A stretch of 64,000 nucleotides of DNA, from positions 2,974,001-3,038,000 of the forward strand of contig JAUCBN010000024.1 of NCBI GenBank assembly GCA_035048815.1, written 5' to 3'. Both the position numbers and the translations under genes were made by a program. How positions within the stretch are numbered: the stretch's first letter is position 1; every line of letters begins with the position of its first letter. Under the pieces are notes generated by a model. The model made no database searches. It had not been told where the DNA came from and saw only the letters and a program-made list of their open reading frames with translations. The DNA comes from Abelmoschus esculentus (taxonomy: Eukaryota; Streptophyta; Magnoliopsida; Malvales; Malvaceae). Positions 1 to 11,130 of the stretch are shown here, piece after piece.

Positions 1-2362
1 CCCCTCGTTCTATCCCTGATTCCGAAATTACATACCTTAGTATTAAAATCTTAGTTTTGTAGAGATCAAGTCTTCCCATGCAAAGCAGTTGTTTTTATGT
101 ACTCAAACCCTAAATCTACTCAAACCAATGTGTTGGAGATGGATTTATATACTTCTTTTTCTGTACTTCCTAACCCTTGTGTCCCATCCCTATGAATAAA
201 GATTTTGAAGCATCAGTTCGATGGCGAAGCTTTTACGGAAGAAGAACAAAAATCAAAGAATATTATTCTCAGAGGATCGATTCAACGATCTGCGGTTATA
301 AAATCGTATGCTCGAGAAAGAAATAACATTCATCGGTCAATAATCTCTAGAATAATTAATGAAAAGTTATAAGTTTTATGTGATCCTACGTTGGGGTGAT
401 AATGAGTTTATCAGCTCGCGAGTTATTCGGGTTCGACTCAGTTAAAGCTCGGTTTGAGTGAGCTCAACTCGGGTTAGGTTTGAGACTTTAACGAGCTGAG
501 CTGAGCCGAGCTGAGCCTACCCAAGTTCGTCTCGAAAAGCTCGTGAATAGGCTCGGAATAATTATATTATATATATGCTACATATACACTAAAAGTAATT
601 TTTTAGCAAAAAAAAAAACAATAAAATAAAATATGAGATATTCACTAAAAATAAATAAATAAAAATAAATTAGACACTTTTTTCTCTTTTTCAATATTGA
701 ATTTTATTTTCGGTGTTAGTTATGAAAAGAGTTTTTAACGATTCTCTATCTTTTATATAAAAATATAACAAAATTATCTATTTTGAGTCGAGCCGAATCG
801 AATTCAATTATATTGTTTTCAAGCTGAGCCCGAGCCTAAAATTCTGAACTCGACGGCTCTCGAGCCTGAGTCGAGCTCAATAATACTGTTTTCGAGCCTA
901 GTCTGATCAGACTCAAATTCGGCTCGTAATCACCCCTAATCGCATATAATATTTAAATGATTTATTTATTGATATAAATTAATAAAAGAATATAAATTAA
1001 AAAAACGTCGTTAAAAACGTGTTTTGGTGTAGTCAGAGTAAATTGGATATTAACATCTAAATTTGTTTCAACACGGCGAATGGATTCACATTATTTTCTT
1101 TCCCTTTCCTGAAGGAATATAATCGATTTAGATTAAGTCGTACTTGTTTTAACCCGTTCAAGTTATGGAAGTATCATGTTCGTAGAAAAAAATAGTTAGG
1201 AATAATGGAAATGTCCTGTGGAGAATAAATTCGATGTAAAGAATTTGTGTACGATTAACGGAGGTTGTTTTGAGTGGTAAACAGTTCTGCTAAAGTAAAT
1301 TTTATATTCGGTACGTAAAAAAATTTTATCGAGAGATTTACTTACTAAAATTAATTATGCAACGTCGGTCGATCTAAATTAATTCAAACGAAACCCTAAA
1401 ATCATAAGAGCAATAAAAGACTCGTATTTTACACGTGTATGAATTTAAGTATTTTGTTTATTAAGGTGTGAATTTTCATTGTATTTTTAGATATATCTTT
1501 ATTTAATAAAATTAGTAAATCTATATTAAAAAAATCATTTGTTTAATAATAAATAACCATAGTTTGGGTAAATTACATGGTTGACCACTTATATTTTCGA
1601 GTGAACTCACTTTACTGATTAAATTAAAAAAAATTGATCACTCGTATTATTGATTTATAAAGTACAAATCGTTAGAATATTAAGTTAATTTAATAATGAC
1701 TTGTTAATTTATGAAAAAATACAATTATCCCATTATTGTATTGATTTAATAGATTCGCAGTTTAAAAATATCATTAAAAAATTAATTAAATTTTTATATA
1801 TAAATAATTAATTTTATTAAACCAATTCAAATTAAAAATTAATATCGATTTTAATTAAATAATTTCATTATAAAAAATACTTATTCGATATTAAAAAGCC
1901 TAATATAGCATTTATGATTAAAAAGTCTAATATGACATTTAAGATTTATAAAGTAAACGGGTCTATTAAATTACTATTAAATTAACTACATTTAACATCC
2001 TAATAATCTATACTTTGAAAACATCAAAAAAATTAATTAAATTTGTACGTATAAATAATTAAATTTATTAAATTAATTCATATTAAAAAATTAATAAAAA
2101 AGTATAAATTTTAAAATTAAAAATATGGGTATTTTTATAATAATATTTTAATTAAATAACACGTTTATTGCAAAAATATCGATTTTCCCCTTCTAGATTG
2201 CATTGGCGCATTTGTCTGTTCTTAAGCACGACCAGTAAACTTGCATAGTACAGAGAAAATAAAGAAAAAGGAGCTTATAATTTGGTTTAAAAAGAAAATC
2301 TCATCATCCAAACACCAACTATTTGAAATTTGAAGGGGAAAAATCGGGAAAAAGGTCCATAG
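1..2362. other. AT-rich intergenic DNA upstream of the P4H gene
   Basis: No supportable gene is seen. The stretch holds one hAT-like MITE (391-940, listed separately) and very AT-rich DNA. In it a segment of about 65 bp around 1785-1850 recurs imperfectly at about 2027-2095 (both run from an AATTAATTAAAT core into ATAAATAATTAA). The last 150 bp before 2363 presumably carry the P4H promoter and 5' UTR. A 26-codon ORF at 221 (MAKLLRKK...) is too short to support. Confidence 0.6.
391..940. mobile_element. Degenerate hAT-like MITE with CTCGAGC-rich ends
   Basis: The left end reads TTGGGGTGATAATGAG. The right end, reverse complemented, reads TTAGGGGTGATTACGAG. This gives an imperfect terminal inverted repeat of about 16 bp of the (T/C)AGGGGTG type usual for plant hAT elements. 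Both subterminal parts are rich in GAGCTCGAG/GGCTCGAG words, and the middle is AT-rich without coding capacity. A clean 8-bp target duplication is not visible (flanks TCCTACGT and TCGCATAT match only partly), so the insertion is old or its ends are slightly misplaced. Confidence 0.6.
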
Positions 2363-5300
2363 ATGAAGGGGAAATGGAAGATTTCGAACAGAAAGATGGG
2401 GCTGCCAATTGTCCTTCTCTTGTGTTCGCTCGCATTCCTCTCTGGCTTGTTTGTTCCCACCTTTTTCTTTCAGGTAACTTGTAGAATGCATTCACTTGAA
2501 GTGTTTGTAATTTGGGTTTTGTGTTTGATTAGTGGGTTTTTTACAGGATGCTCCGATTATTAGACCCAAGCCGAGAATGCTCGAGGTGGTGCGCGAGGAG
2601 GAGTATCGTGATCCGATGCCAAATGGAGTAACTGGGGAAAGTTCGATTGAATCGATTCCCTTTCAGGTCAGTTTCTCAGCTTTGTTTAACTTTCTAGCAC
2701 TTTTTTCTTGGTTCTATGCATTGAATTTTGAATGATGGGTTGGATTATTTGTTTGAGTTTAGTCATTTTAGAGTGGTGCTAAAGTTCTGGGTAAATCTAG
2801 AATGATGATTTCACTTTGTAGTTTAGAGAATTTGTGAATGAGAATATTCAAATTTGCTTGTATTCATCTAGAGTTAAAATTTTATCAGGTGCGTGTTTGC
2901 CAAGGTTTAAAGATGAGCTTTCGAATATTAAAGATCGGCATTGAAATGACATAGAAAAAGGACTTTATGTGCAAATGTTTTACATAATTCAGTGGTTTAG
3001 AATTTAGATATACTTGGAAGTAGGATTTAAACTGCATTACGATCGTGGTTGTGGACTTAATGGATGAGATTATAGTCATTGCGGGTATCCATTCGTGAAT
3101 TTTTTTAATGACATATGGTATTGCAGACATAACGATTGCAGGTATTGTAATTTTAGATGGTGCCTATACCGCTATAATCTATATAGCGACTGCTATTGAG
3201 GTTGCAGACTGCTATTTAAATCCCAGCTGCAACATGTTAACTGCCCCAATGGAAGCATTGTTAAAATTTTCTGCTGCTTGTTTTGAATGCAGGTTTTAAG
3301 TTGGAAGCCGCGAGCTTACTATTTTCCCAACTTTGCAACTGTGGAACAATGTGGACATGTAATTGAGATGGCAAAGGTTCATCTTAGACCATCTGGTTTG
3401 GCTTTGCGCAAGGGAGAAACTGAAGAAAGCACAAAAGGAACCAGAACAAGGTGCCCCTTTTATGCAATCTTTTCTGTTGATTTTTGAGTTTAGTTTCAAG
3501 TTATAAGTCAATGGTTCTATTAACTGATTCAAATTTGCATCAAGACCAGATAACGTACTAGCCTTTGTGTCTGTGAATTGTTTGAATTAGTGAATGCTGG
3601 TAGCTTGCTTTCTTGATGACACTCGATTTGTTAATTTATACTTTCCTTGGAAACAGTTCGGGAACTTTTCTCAGTGCATCAGATGATGAAACTGGGATCT
3701 TGGATTTGATTGAGAAAAAAATTGCAAAGGTTACGAGCATCCCACAGAACCATGGAGAGGTACATTTTCTTTTCTGCCAAAACTATTGTTATTATTATCT
3801 CATATTGTTAGTTGAGTTAGCATCTACAACATTATTATTATCTCATATTGTTTAAGCAAATACGGACATGGTGGACACTCTTTCAATGGGTAGCCTTTTC
3901 CAGTTTCATTTATTTTTCCCATTTCATTTGGCTGCAAAATTAAGGGAATTAGAAACTTAATGCAACTTATAAAATGGCCCGAGTATTGTGAATGAACCTT
4001 CGAAGAAAATTCAATTCAAGTTAACTTCCAAAGATAATTTAATCATAACTTTGTAATCAACCCACCAAACCAATTGTTAAGGCTTGTAAATCTGCCACCT
4101 TATTGTTTGTGTTTAAAATTTCAGATATATACTTCCTTAAATGTTTCTGGCATCTTTGGCAAGTTACATTGTCATGCTGCAAACATTTAAGTTGTTTGAA
4201 ATTATATACTTGTACCCTACAATGGCCATGTTAATCAAACCGTCCTTAAAAAGATTCTTGGAATCATATATCATTGCTAACTGCTAAGGTGTTTAAGAGG
4301 TCTGTCCATAGAAAGAGTGGAATAGAATTTAGAAAACACTCTTTAACCGTCATATCACCCCAGGGATATAGGTAAATACATGGTCAGCATGTTGTTTTTT
4401 CAAAAGAAAGAAAGAAGCTTTAATGGTTTTATGGGTTTAAATATGCCTGGATGTTGGAAATTATGTAATTGATATGGCTATATATATGCTTTGTTGATTT
4501 GAATTGATGTCACAAACTTATGAATCTTACTCTGCCAATATTTTCTTGGTATATTTCAAGTGTGTGTTGAAATCTTGAAATGGCAAATCTTTCCTATTGT
4601 TTAGTTATGAACTGCTCTAAGTTGACATTCTCGAATTGCAGTCATTTAATGTTTTGAGGTATGAGATTGGGCAGAAGTATGATTCTCATTATGATGCATT
4701 CAATCCATCCGAATATGGTCCACAATCAAGCCAAAGGGTATGGTCTTATACGTGAACTTCATCATTACATGCTTGTTTAATCCTAGTTTCTGGATGTTTT
4801 ATGTGCAATTTGTTGCAGCTAGTTCATTCTGGATTCTTCTAGTCTGGCTTCAGTTTTCGAATACATATATTGCTTCCGTCATCGTATTATCTATAATTTT
4901 CACCAAACCATTGTGCAAATGTTGATGCCAAAGAACTAATACATGTGCATGCTTGGCGTTGAACTTCCTCTTGCAGGTTGCATCATTCTTGTTGTATTTA
5001 TCTGATGTAGAGGAAGGTGGAGAAACAATGTTCCCTTTTGAGGTAGATTCGGAAATACTAACTTGCTTTATCCCTCCCTCGTTTCGTCAATACTAAATAT
5101 TGTTGCCAAGTTTCAGTACCGACCCCATTATTTATGTTGCAGAATGACAGGAGAGTCAAAGGTTACGACTACAGGCAGTGTGTCGGCTTAAAAATAAAGC
5201 CACGAAGAGGGGATGGACTTCTATTCTATTCGCTCCTTTTGAATGGCACGATAGATCCGGTAATTTTCATGCTTTCAAATCTAGCTTAATTCCCATTGCA

Positions 5301-5507
5301 TTGCTCTTCTTCGAATCCGACGTCCGTGTTAACCATCAACAGTGTAACGCAATGTTCGTTTCGGACTTTCGGGTATTGCTTATGTATGTTGTTTTCTGTG
5401 TTCCAAAACATTATTTGCAGACATCTCTTCATGGAAGTTGTCCAGTGATCAAAGGGGAGAAATGGGTTGCTACAAAGTGGATTAGGGACCAAGACCAATT
5501 TGATTAA
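2363..5507 (+). CDS. Prolyl 4-hydroxylase, membrane-anchored (P4H family)
   Basis: Eight exons: 2363-2473, 2547-2666, 3293-3450, 3657-3759, 4642-4737, 4977-5042, 5143-5259, 5421-5507. All have GT-AG introns and consistent phases, giving 285 aa. Residues 12-35 are a hydrophobic segment, as expected of a type II ER/Golgi anchor. The C-terminal 2-oxoglutarate/Fe(II) dioxygenase domain has the metal ligands H180, D182 (SHYDAFNP) and H261 (SLHGSCPV). K271 (GEKWVATKW) lies ten residues later, as the 2-oxoglutarate-binding lysine should. The family hydroxylates proline in extensins, arabinogalactan proteins and other hydroxyproline-rich glycoproteins in the secretory pathway. Length and wording are closest to the short Arabidopsis P4H9 type, without the C-terminal ShK domain of some paralogues. 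The isoform assignment is from memory. Confidence 0.93.
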
Positions 5508-7009
5508 TCGATGTAGTTGTAAGAATTTACAGATTAAGAATGTTTTGTGCTAATTATTATCGTATAAACTTGTGTTTTGGGAAGGATAATTATTTATGAA
5601 TTCACGCCCATTTTCAACTTCTATTTTCATACCTTATTGGCAAGAATCCATGGGTGAAAAAAATAAACCGGATCGGGCAGTCCAACTGGTTGACTCTAGA
5701 ATCGGCCGGTTCGGTTTTTCTTGTTCAACTATTAAGTTAAAATTAAAGAATTGGCCGAAAGTAATAAAAAGATTGGATAATAGTGATGGAATTTGAATTT
5801 TATTTTGTTAATTTTGATTTCTTGTGGGACCTCATTTAGAGGGATTCTAGGATGGAAAGCAAAATAAAAGTATAGTTATTATTAGGGACGGGAAACACCG
5901 GGTATTCGACTAATTTGAATAGAATTAATCTCGATTTCGGTCTCGGTAATCATCGGTTCTTAAAAATTAAAATTAGTCTGAGTCACACCGAGTCTTAAGT
6001 TTTAAAAATCGCTCCCGTTACTAGTGAAAATCAGTTCAATACCGAGTACCTAGTCAATTAGTGAATTTTTTTAAAAAATCGAGAAATTATAGAATTTTTT
6101 TCAACCATCAAAAATAATATTAAAATAATAAGATTAGAATATTATAGGCTTAAAAATTAAAGTTTTAAAATTAGTCACTTATAATATTCATACATAAAAA
6201 AATTACTAAAAAAAATAAATAAAAGAAAATCAATACCGGATCGATCCTATTGGATAACCACCGGGTATAAGGTCTAAAAAATCAAAAATTAATCCCGGTC
6301 ACACCGAAATTAATATTAGATAAAAATCTATCGAATTTTACCGAACCCAAATAATCAGATTTTATCCACACCTAACTATTATAGTATTAAATACATGAAA
6401 CAAAATAATTTTTATTATTTTATTTGTGTGTAATAATAAAACATACAATAATATTATAAAAAATTTAAATTTAAAATCCATATTATTAAGACTAACCACG
6501 AGAGTTGTACAAAAAATTATAAAAAGAGTAATGATATATAAAAAAAAATTATATCTAATATATTGATGATAAATATTATTTTTTTTATAAATGTTTAAGT
6601 TTTATAGTTTATAATTTTAATTTAAGAGTAGTTTTTAGTGTTTTAGGTGTTAGAGTTAATAATTCAATGATAACGACTAAAATTTAAGGTTTAGAAATTA
6701 TAATTTAGTTATAGTAAAAATTTAAGTTTTAATCTATAAACTCTAAATTCCAATCTTATCTTTTAACCATTTTCTTTAATTTTTAAACTCTTACTCTTAA
6801 ATCTTACACCTTAAATTAATTTTTTAAATCTTCAAATATTATATATCAGGATAAATTGCACCCAAATTCACTTAATTATAAATTTTATAATAAATGTGAC
6901 ACTTTTTTTAAAAAATATATATGTAAATTACTATTAATGTATTATTAAAAATATTTTTATAATAAAACTCATACTAATTAAATGTTAGGTTTATATTTTT
7001 GACATACTA
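5508..7009. other. Intergenic: P4H 3' region, a MITE and AT-rich DNA
   Basis: The P4H 3' UTR probably ends within the first 100-150 bp. The ORF at 5596-5796 has no recognisable protein. About 5881-6378 is a MITE-like repeat listed separately. About 6400-7000 is AT-rich low-complexity sequence with no gene signal. Confidence 0.5.
5881..6378. mobile_element. Degenerate MITE, family copy 1 (sister at 54.1 kb)
   Basis: The start TTAGGGACGGG and the end CCACACCTAA form a weak terminal inverted repeat of hAT-like type. The interior has GC-richer islands (CCGGGTATTCG, CTCCCGTTACTAGTG, CCACCGGGTATAAGG) at both ends around an AT-rich core. The same islands in the same order recur at about 54090-54500 in the same orientation, so this is a real repeat family. 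No coding capacity. Confidence 0.6.
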
Positions 7010-7520
7010 CTGAATTTTTATTAGATCCATAAAAATTATATTTACACTGTCTTTAAAAAATAAAAAAATTGGATTAAATAATCCAAACATTTTACAACAA
7101 AAAAATAGAGAAAATAAAATTTTTATGGAATTAAGCATACCAATAAAATTCAGAAGCTTCTTGAATCTCATTGTCTCTGTCCAAACGAGACGCATAAAGA
7201 AGGAAGAAGGAGTTGTAGACGATCCAAACTGTCATGTAAAAGCATCGCTACCCAAGACTGATATCATCGGCAAACAACCATAACCGGGGTGGGTATATAA
7301 CTTTTCGAAAGACCACCGACAAAAATATAAATCAGAAACTAGCATCGATTGAATCTAACCACGATAACAGATAAATCAAACCACCGACAAACGACAATCG
7401 ATCGTTAGGGTATGCTGTAACGTGCCACAAGAGTAGATGAATCAAACCACAAAACAAAAATATCACAGACAGAAAAACGTGTCACAAGATAAAGAAAACG
7501 TACGAAATTCTTATTAAAAT
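7010..7520. repeat. Dispersed repeat of unknown type, copy 1 (sister at 52.6 kb)
   Basis: The stretch runs from ACTGAATTTTTATTA to about GAAATTCTTATTAAAA. It matches about 52590-53010 in the same direction over its whole length. Shared words include AAATTCAGAAGCTT, GTCCAA(A/T)CGAGAC, ATCAGAAACTAGC and TAGGGTAT(G/A)CTG. The copies differ by many substitutions and indels. No long ORF, terminal inverted repeat or LTR border is obvious. It ends about 200 bp before the start of the next gene, so it may now lie in that gene's promoter. Confidence 0.65.
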
Positions 7521-7732
7521 GTTTATAATTAAATTATATTTATGACCCTATCCGGTTTGAACCTGCGTACATTCTCAACTACTTTGTGCTCCATTGTCTT
7601 TTTCGTTATTATTTCCCTCAACTTTCCTATTTCCATTGCCTTCTTAAAAAGCTCATCTCTTTTCCAAGATCTTCAAAACCCTCAAAATCCCTTTCGATCA
7701 AAACCCTTTTCACCGATCTTTATCAATCAGCC

Positions 7733-8815
7733 ATGGGAGGAGGAAATGCCCAGAAATCCAAGATGGCTCGTGAGAAGAACTTGGAAAAGCAAAAGGCAGC
7801 CGCCAAAGGTTTTGCAAAATTTCTTATCTTTTTAACTAAAAGAATTGCCTTTTGATTAGATCTATTATTGATCATAAGTTTTGCTTTTGTTTTGACAGGA
7901 AGCCAGCTTGACTCTAATAAGAAGGCCATGACGATCCAGGTAGTCTCTTTCAATACTCTGATTTAACACTGTTTTTTCTTGATCTGTTATTTCCCCAAAT
8001 AAGTTATGGATTTTTTTTGTTTCCTTAACCATCTAGACAAAAATTCTGAATTTGGGTTGACTTTCATTTGCTATGTTGACAGGTTTCTTTAACATATTTT
8101 TGTTGATTAAACTGTATAGCTGCTGGAATTTATTACCTGGATGTGCTGCTTGAAATTATACTTGTGAATGTGAATGAGGATGTTATCACCTATCAATGCT
8201 ACGCTGTTGTTAAATTTTTCCCAAATCTCTCCTTTTTCGGAAACCCTGAGGAATCAACCCTTGAGTTTCGCTTAACTTGCATGAGCTAGTGCAAATTGTC
8301 AATTTTTATGATAAGAATCTGTATGGTTGTGTCATGTTCCTGAAAAAGATTGATGGAAAAGATTATTGATGACTAAAAGTCTAAAACTGTTTATAATTTC
8401 CGAGCTTCGGTTTGTTTTGAAAATGGTGATAAAAGAAGAGTTGCAGCATGATGGAATCTGGTTTCTAGATTCTATCCTTTTTGTTTTAGCTTTGGACCTA
8501 CTCAACGACCATTTCTTAACTGCAAAGATCATTGATTGCATGAAAGCGAAGCCAATTTTTAGCTTTCAAATAATCTTTCTTATCAAGTTCATTGACAGAA
8601 TTGTTGCTTTTTGTTGTTGTTGTTCTGTCGTTGTCGGGCTACCCTTTGGTTGCTCTGCGATATTATATCTGGTCGATGATGGTGGCTGAATACAGTGCAA
8701 GGTTTGCATGCAAACATTCATCTGTACTACATCAGAAGTGAAGTGCCGGGAGCATGCTGAGGCAAAGCATCCTAAATCCGATCTATACACATGTTTTCCT
8801 CATCTTAAAAAGTAG
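7733..8815 (+). CDS. Small C2H2-like zinc-finger protein, At2g23090/SERF-like
   Basis: Three exons: 7733-7808, 7899-7939 and 8696-8815, giving 78 aa. The N-terminal half (MGGGNAQKSKMAREKNLEK, then a Lys/Ala-rich stretch) is the highly charged 4F5/SERF-like segment. The C-terminal half has a C-x2-C ... H-x4-H zinc finger (CKVCMQTF ... CREHAEAKH) followed by a CFPHLKK-type end. Length and order agree with the Arabidopsis protein At2g23090, whose biochemical role is not established. The start is the first ATG after the leader, in a good context (CCATGGG). The exon 2/exon 3 intron is long (756 bp). The upstream ORF in 7542-7855 is the leader read in other frames. Confidence 0.92.
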
Positions 8816-9609
8816 CATACTGCACACCGAACTTGATATCGAACAAGGGAGGTTGAAACAGCTTGTAGCATGCATCTATCTTGTACCTTGGTTATGTATG
8901 ACTTAACTTAAAATCTCTTCACAAGCTTGTTAGCTTACTCAATGATTTTAGTGTTGCAATCGTCGTGTCGCGTTCAATCATGGGTGATGATGAATCTACT
9001 CGGACTTGATACTTGCTTGTTGCTTGATTGGGATTATAATTAATGTGGTGAAAGCTTGTATTATTCATGTTTACTCTTTGCTTCTCTGTTTTTTGTTGCT
9101 AATTTTTACCGACTCTCGATCGAAACTTTCGAGGAAATGCTTAGACTTGATATATGTGACTTGCATGGAACTGCAACAATTGGTGAACAGATTTTATTTC
9201 CATCCATGATTTTTCAAGATTTTGATTATTTATTTCATGTTTTTTTGCTGTGGAAAATTATATAAGTTTCAAATGCCTTCTGGTTTGGTAGTCATGGAAG
9301 CCTCACTCTCTGAGGGACTCAATGGAGCCTCCTGGTTCGGCTTGTGTCCAACACTCCTGTACGAGGCTTGGTCGAGGATGGGGGAGCTGTGAAATTATAA
9401 AATAACCAATAAATTTATCGAATTATTATAAAATGATCATTGATTCATTACATGTTATAAATTATTGATAAATATTGAAATTTTAACGATTATTTTTTAA
9501 TAATTTTAATGATCATTTTATGTTAATTTGATAAAGTTTAATGTTCAATTTATAATTTTTAAAATAATTATGTACAAATAAATATATATAACATATAATA
9601 TATAAAAAA

Positions 9610-9720
9610 TCAGTTTAATGATCATCGAATGAGTGAAATAGATGAATATGATTAACAATAAAAATGTGAATATTATCTATTAAAAAAATAAACAATTAAT
9701 CTTAGTTTTTATTATTATCG
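9610..9720. repeat. Possible fragment of the ATCGTTGRATGAGTGAAAT repeat family
   Basis: The words ATCATCGAATGAGTGAAAT and AACAATTAATCTTAG match those in the inverted-repeat elements at 31.16-31.80 kb. Only one arm is clearly visible here. Confidence 0.35.
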
Positions 9721-10439
9721 TTCAATAACCTAAAATTAATGTAAAACTAAAAAAGTTTTACACCATAATTATGAATCCTAACCAATATATCTATATCTAC
9801 ATGGTTATAGAATATTGTTTTAATTAGAATCAATTAGTATCAAGATCGTATAAACAAAAAGGTAAACCATACAATTAATTATTGAATTATTCTTATCTTT
9901 TCATTTTAATCACTTTTTTTGACAAAATTATCAACAAAAATAGATTTTTTTTTATTTTTATCACTTACATTTTAAAAGTTAATAAAAAAAAGAATTTGAT
10001 GATCAAAATAGAAAAAGAATTTGATGATCAAAATAGAAAAGAATCAATAGATGACCAAAACAAAAAAAAAATAACATTACTAGCCAAAAAAAATTATTGA
10101 CAGTTTTATCAAAAATAATAATTTAATGACTAAAACTGAAAAGTAATAATAGTTTAATGACCAATGTTGTTGTTTACCTAAATAAAACTTGGAAGGTCAG
10201 CTTTTTGGACACAAACTAGTCAGATTGCCTGGCTACGTGTGTAATTAGATAGACGCGTGGCGTTAAAAGAAAGGGGGAAGCGGTCGTCTCAGAAATTAAT
10301 TAATTAACGAATTAACAAGCCGAAACTCGTGGAAAGTGTCCGAATATGTCCAACCCTTTGTATACGCGCTGCACCTCAATATTTCATTCTACTCGCTGCT
10401 ATATCCATAAAGTTATTAAATTAAGTAAAAATTAAGCTT

Positions 10440-10880
10440 AATACACCATATAATACCTGAATCGGACAATATTTGTTTCTATTTGATATTTGAATTTAAC
10501 ATTTTTTTCTATGGCAGTATTTATGTTTTTATTCTAATTTAATACCTTAAATTGATAAATGTTACATATTTAGTATCTAAATTTGATACTTTTAATTTTT
10601 TAAATGTGCACTTAACTGAGTACTTGTAGAAAAACTAATTAGACTCTGTTTGTAAAGTTTTATTTTTGATTAATTATTATTTTTAATAATAAAATAATTT
10701 AATTGATTTTTTTAAACTATTTTTTTCAAAAAGTTCAATTAAGTGTACACTAGGAAAAAGTACCAAATATATATTTTTTAAATTTAGATACTAAATTATA
10801 CAAAGAAAAAAAAATACAAGTGCCATATTGGAGCTAAATTAAAAATGTGCAAAGAGTAAGGGACTTAGAAGAGAATTAAA
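10440..10880. repeat. Decayed hairpin MITE
   Basis: The two halves are inverted copies with many differences. The left half reads TTTAGTATCTAAATTTGATAC and then ATGTGCACTTAACTGA. The reverse complement of the right half reads TTTAGTATCTAAATTTAAAA and then GTGTACACTTAATTGA. The centre, about 10650-10700, is AT-rich. No coding capacity. Confidence 0.5.
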
Positions 10881-11130
10881 CCTATTTTACAAAGCTCCCT
10901 ATTCCTTGATGTGCTACAGAAGCGAGTACAACTGAGTTTACTACTCGCGGTATTTTTTTTTTGAAAAAACACGAAATTAATACCAAAATCACAAATTTTC
11001 TATTTAAACAAAACAAAAACCATTCCAAAACCCTTTCAAAAATCAAAGCTTTTTCAAAGCCTCAAAGGAAGACGGTAAGCCGACGCCATTGAAAGAGGAA
11101 AAGAAACCCCCAGAAGAAGAGGAAAACCCA

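Larger units (their letters stand above)
8816..11130. other. Intergenic: 3' region, then AT-rich repeats
   Basis: About 8816-9290 is probably the 3' UTR and downstream flank of the zinc-finger gene. A GC-richer patch at 9294-9392 has a 32-codon ORF that I do not recognise. About 9400-10190 is AT-rich, with recurring words such as AATGATCATT and AATGACCAAT. It includes a short tandem duplication at about 9993-10043 (unit GAATTTGATGATCAAAATAG). About 10440-10880 is a decayed hairpin repeat, listed separately. Confidence 0.5.

Noticed and set aside
221..301. 26-codon plus-strand ORF beginning MAKLLRKK
   Set aside because: Too short, no recognisable family and no visible promoter or splice continuation.
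9294..9392. 32-codon ORF (MEASLSEGLNGASW...) in a GC-richer patch
   Set aside because: No family recognised. It probably belongs to a 3' flank or a transposon fragment.
11089..11130. N-terminal extension of the Mpv17-type protein from 11089
   Set aside because: The codon at 11089 is TTG, not ATG. The ATG at 11131 has good context and gives a family-like start.
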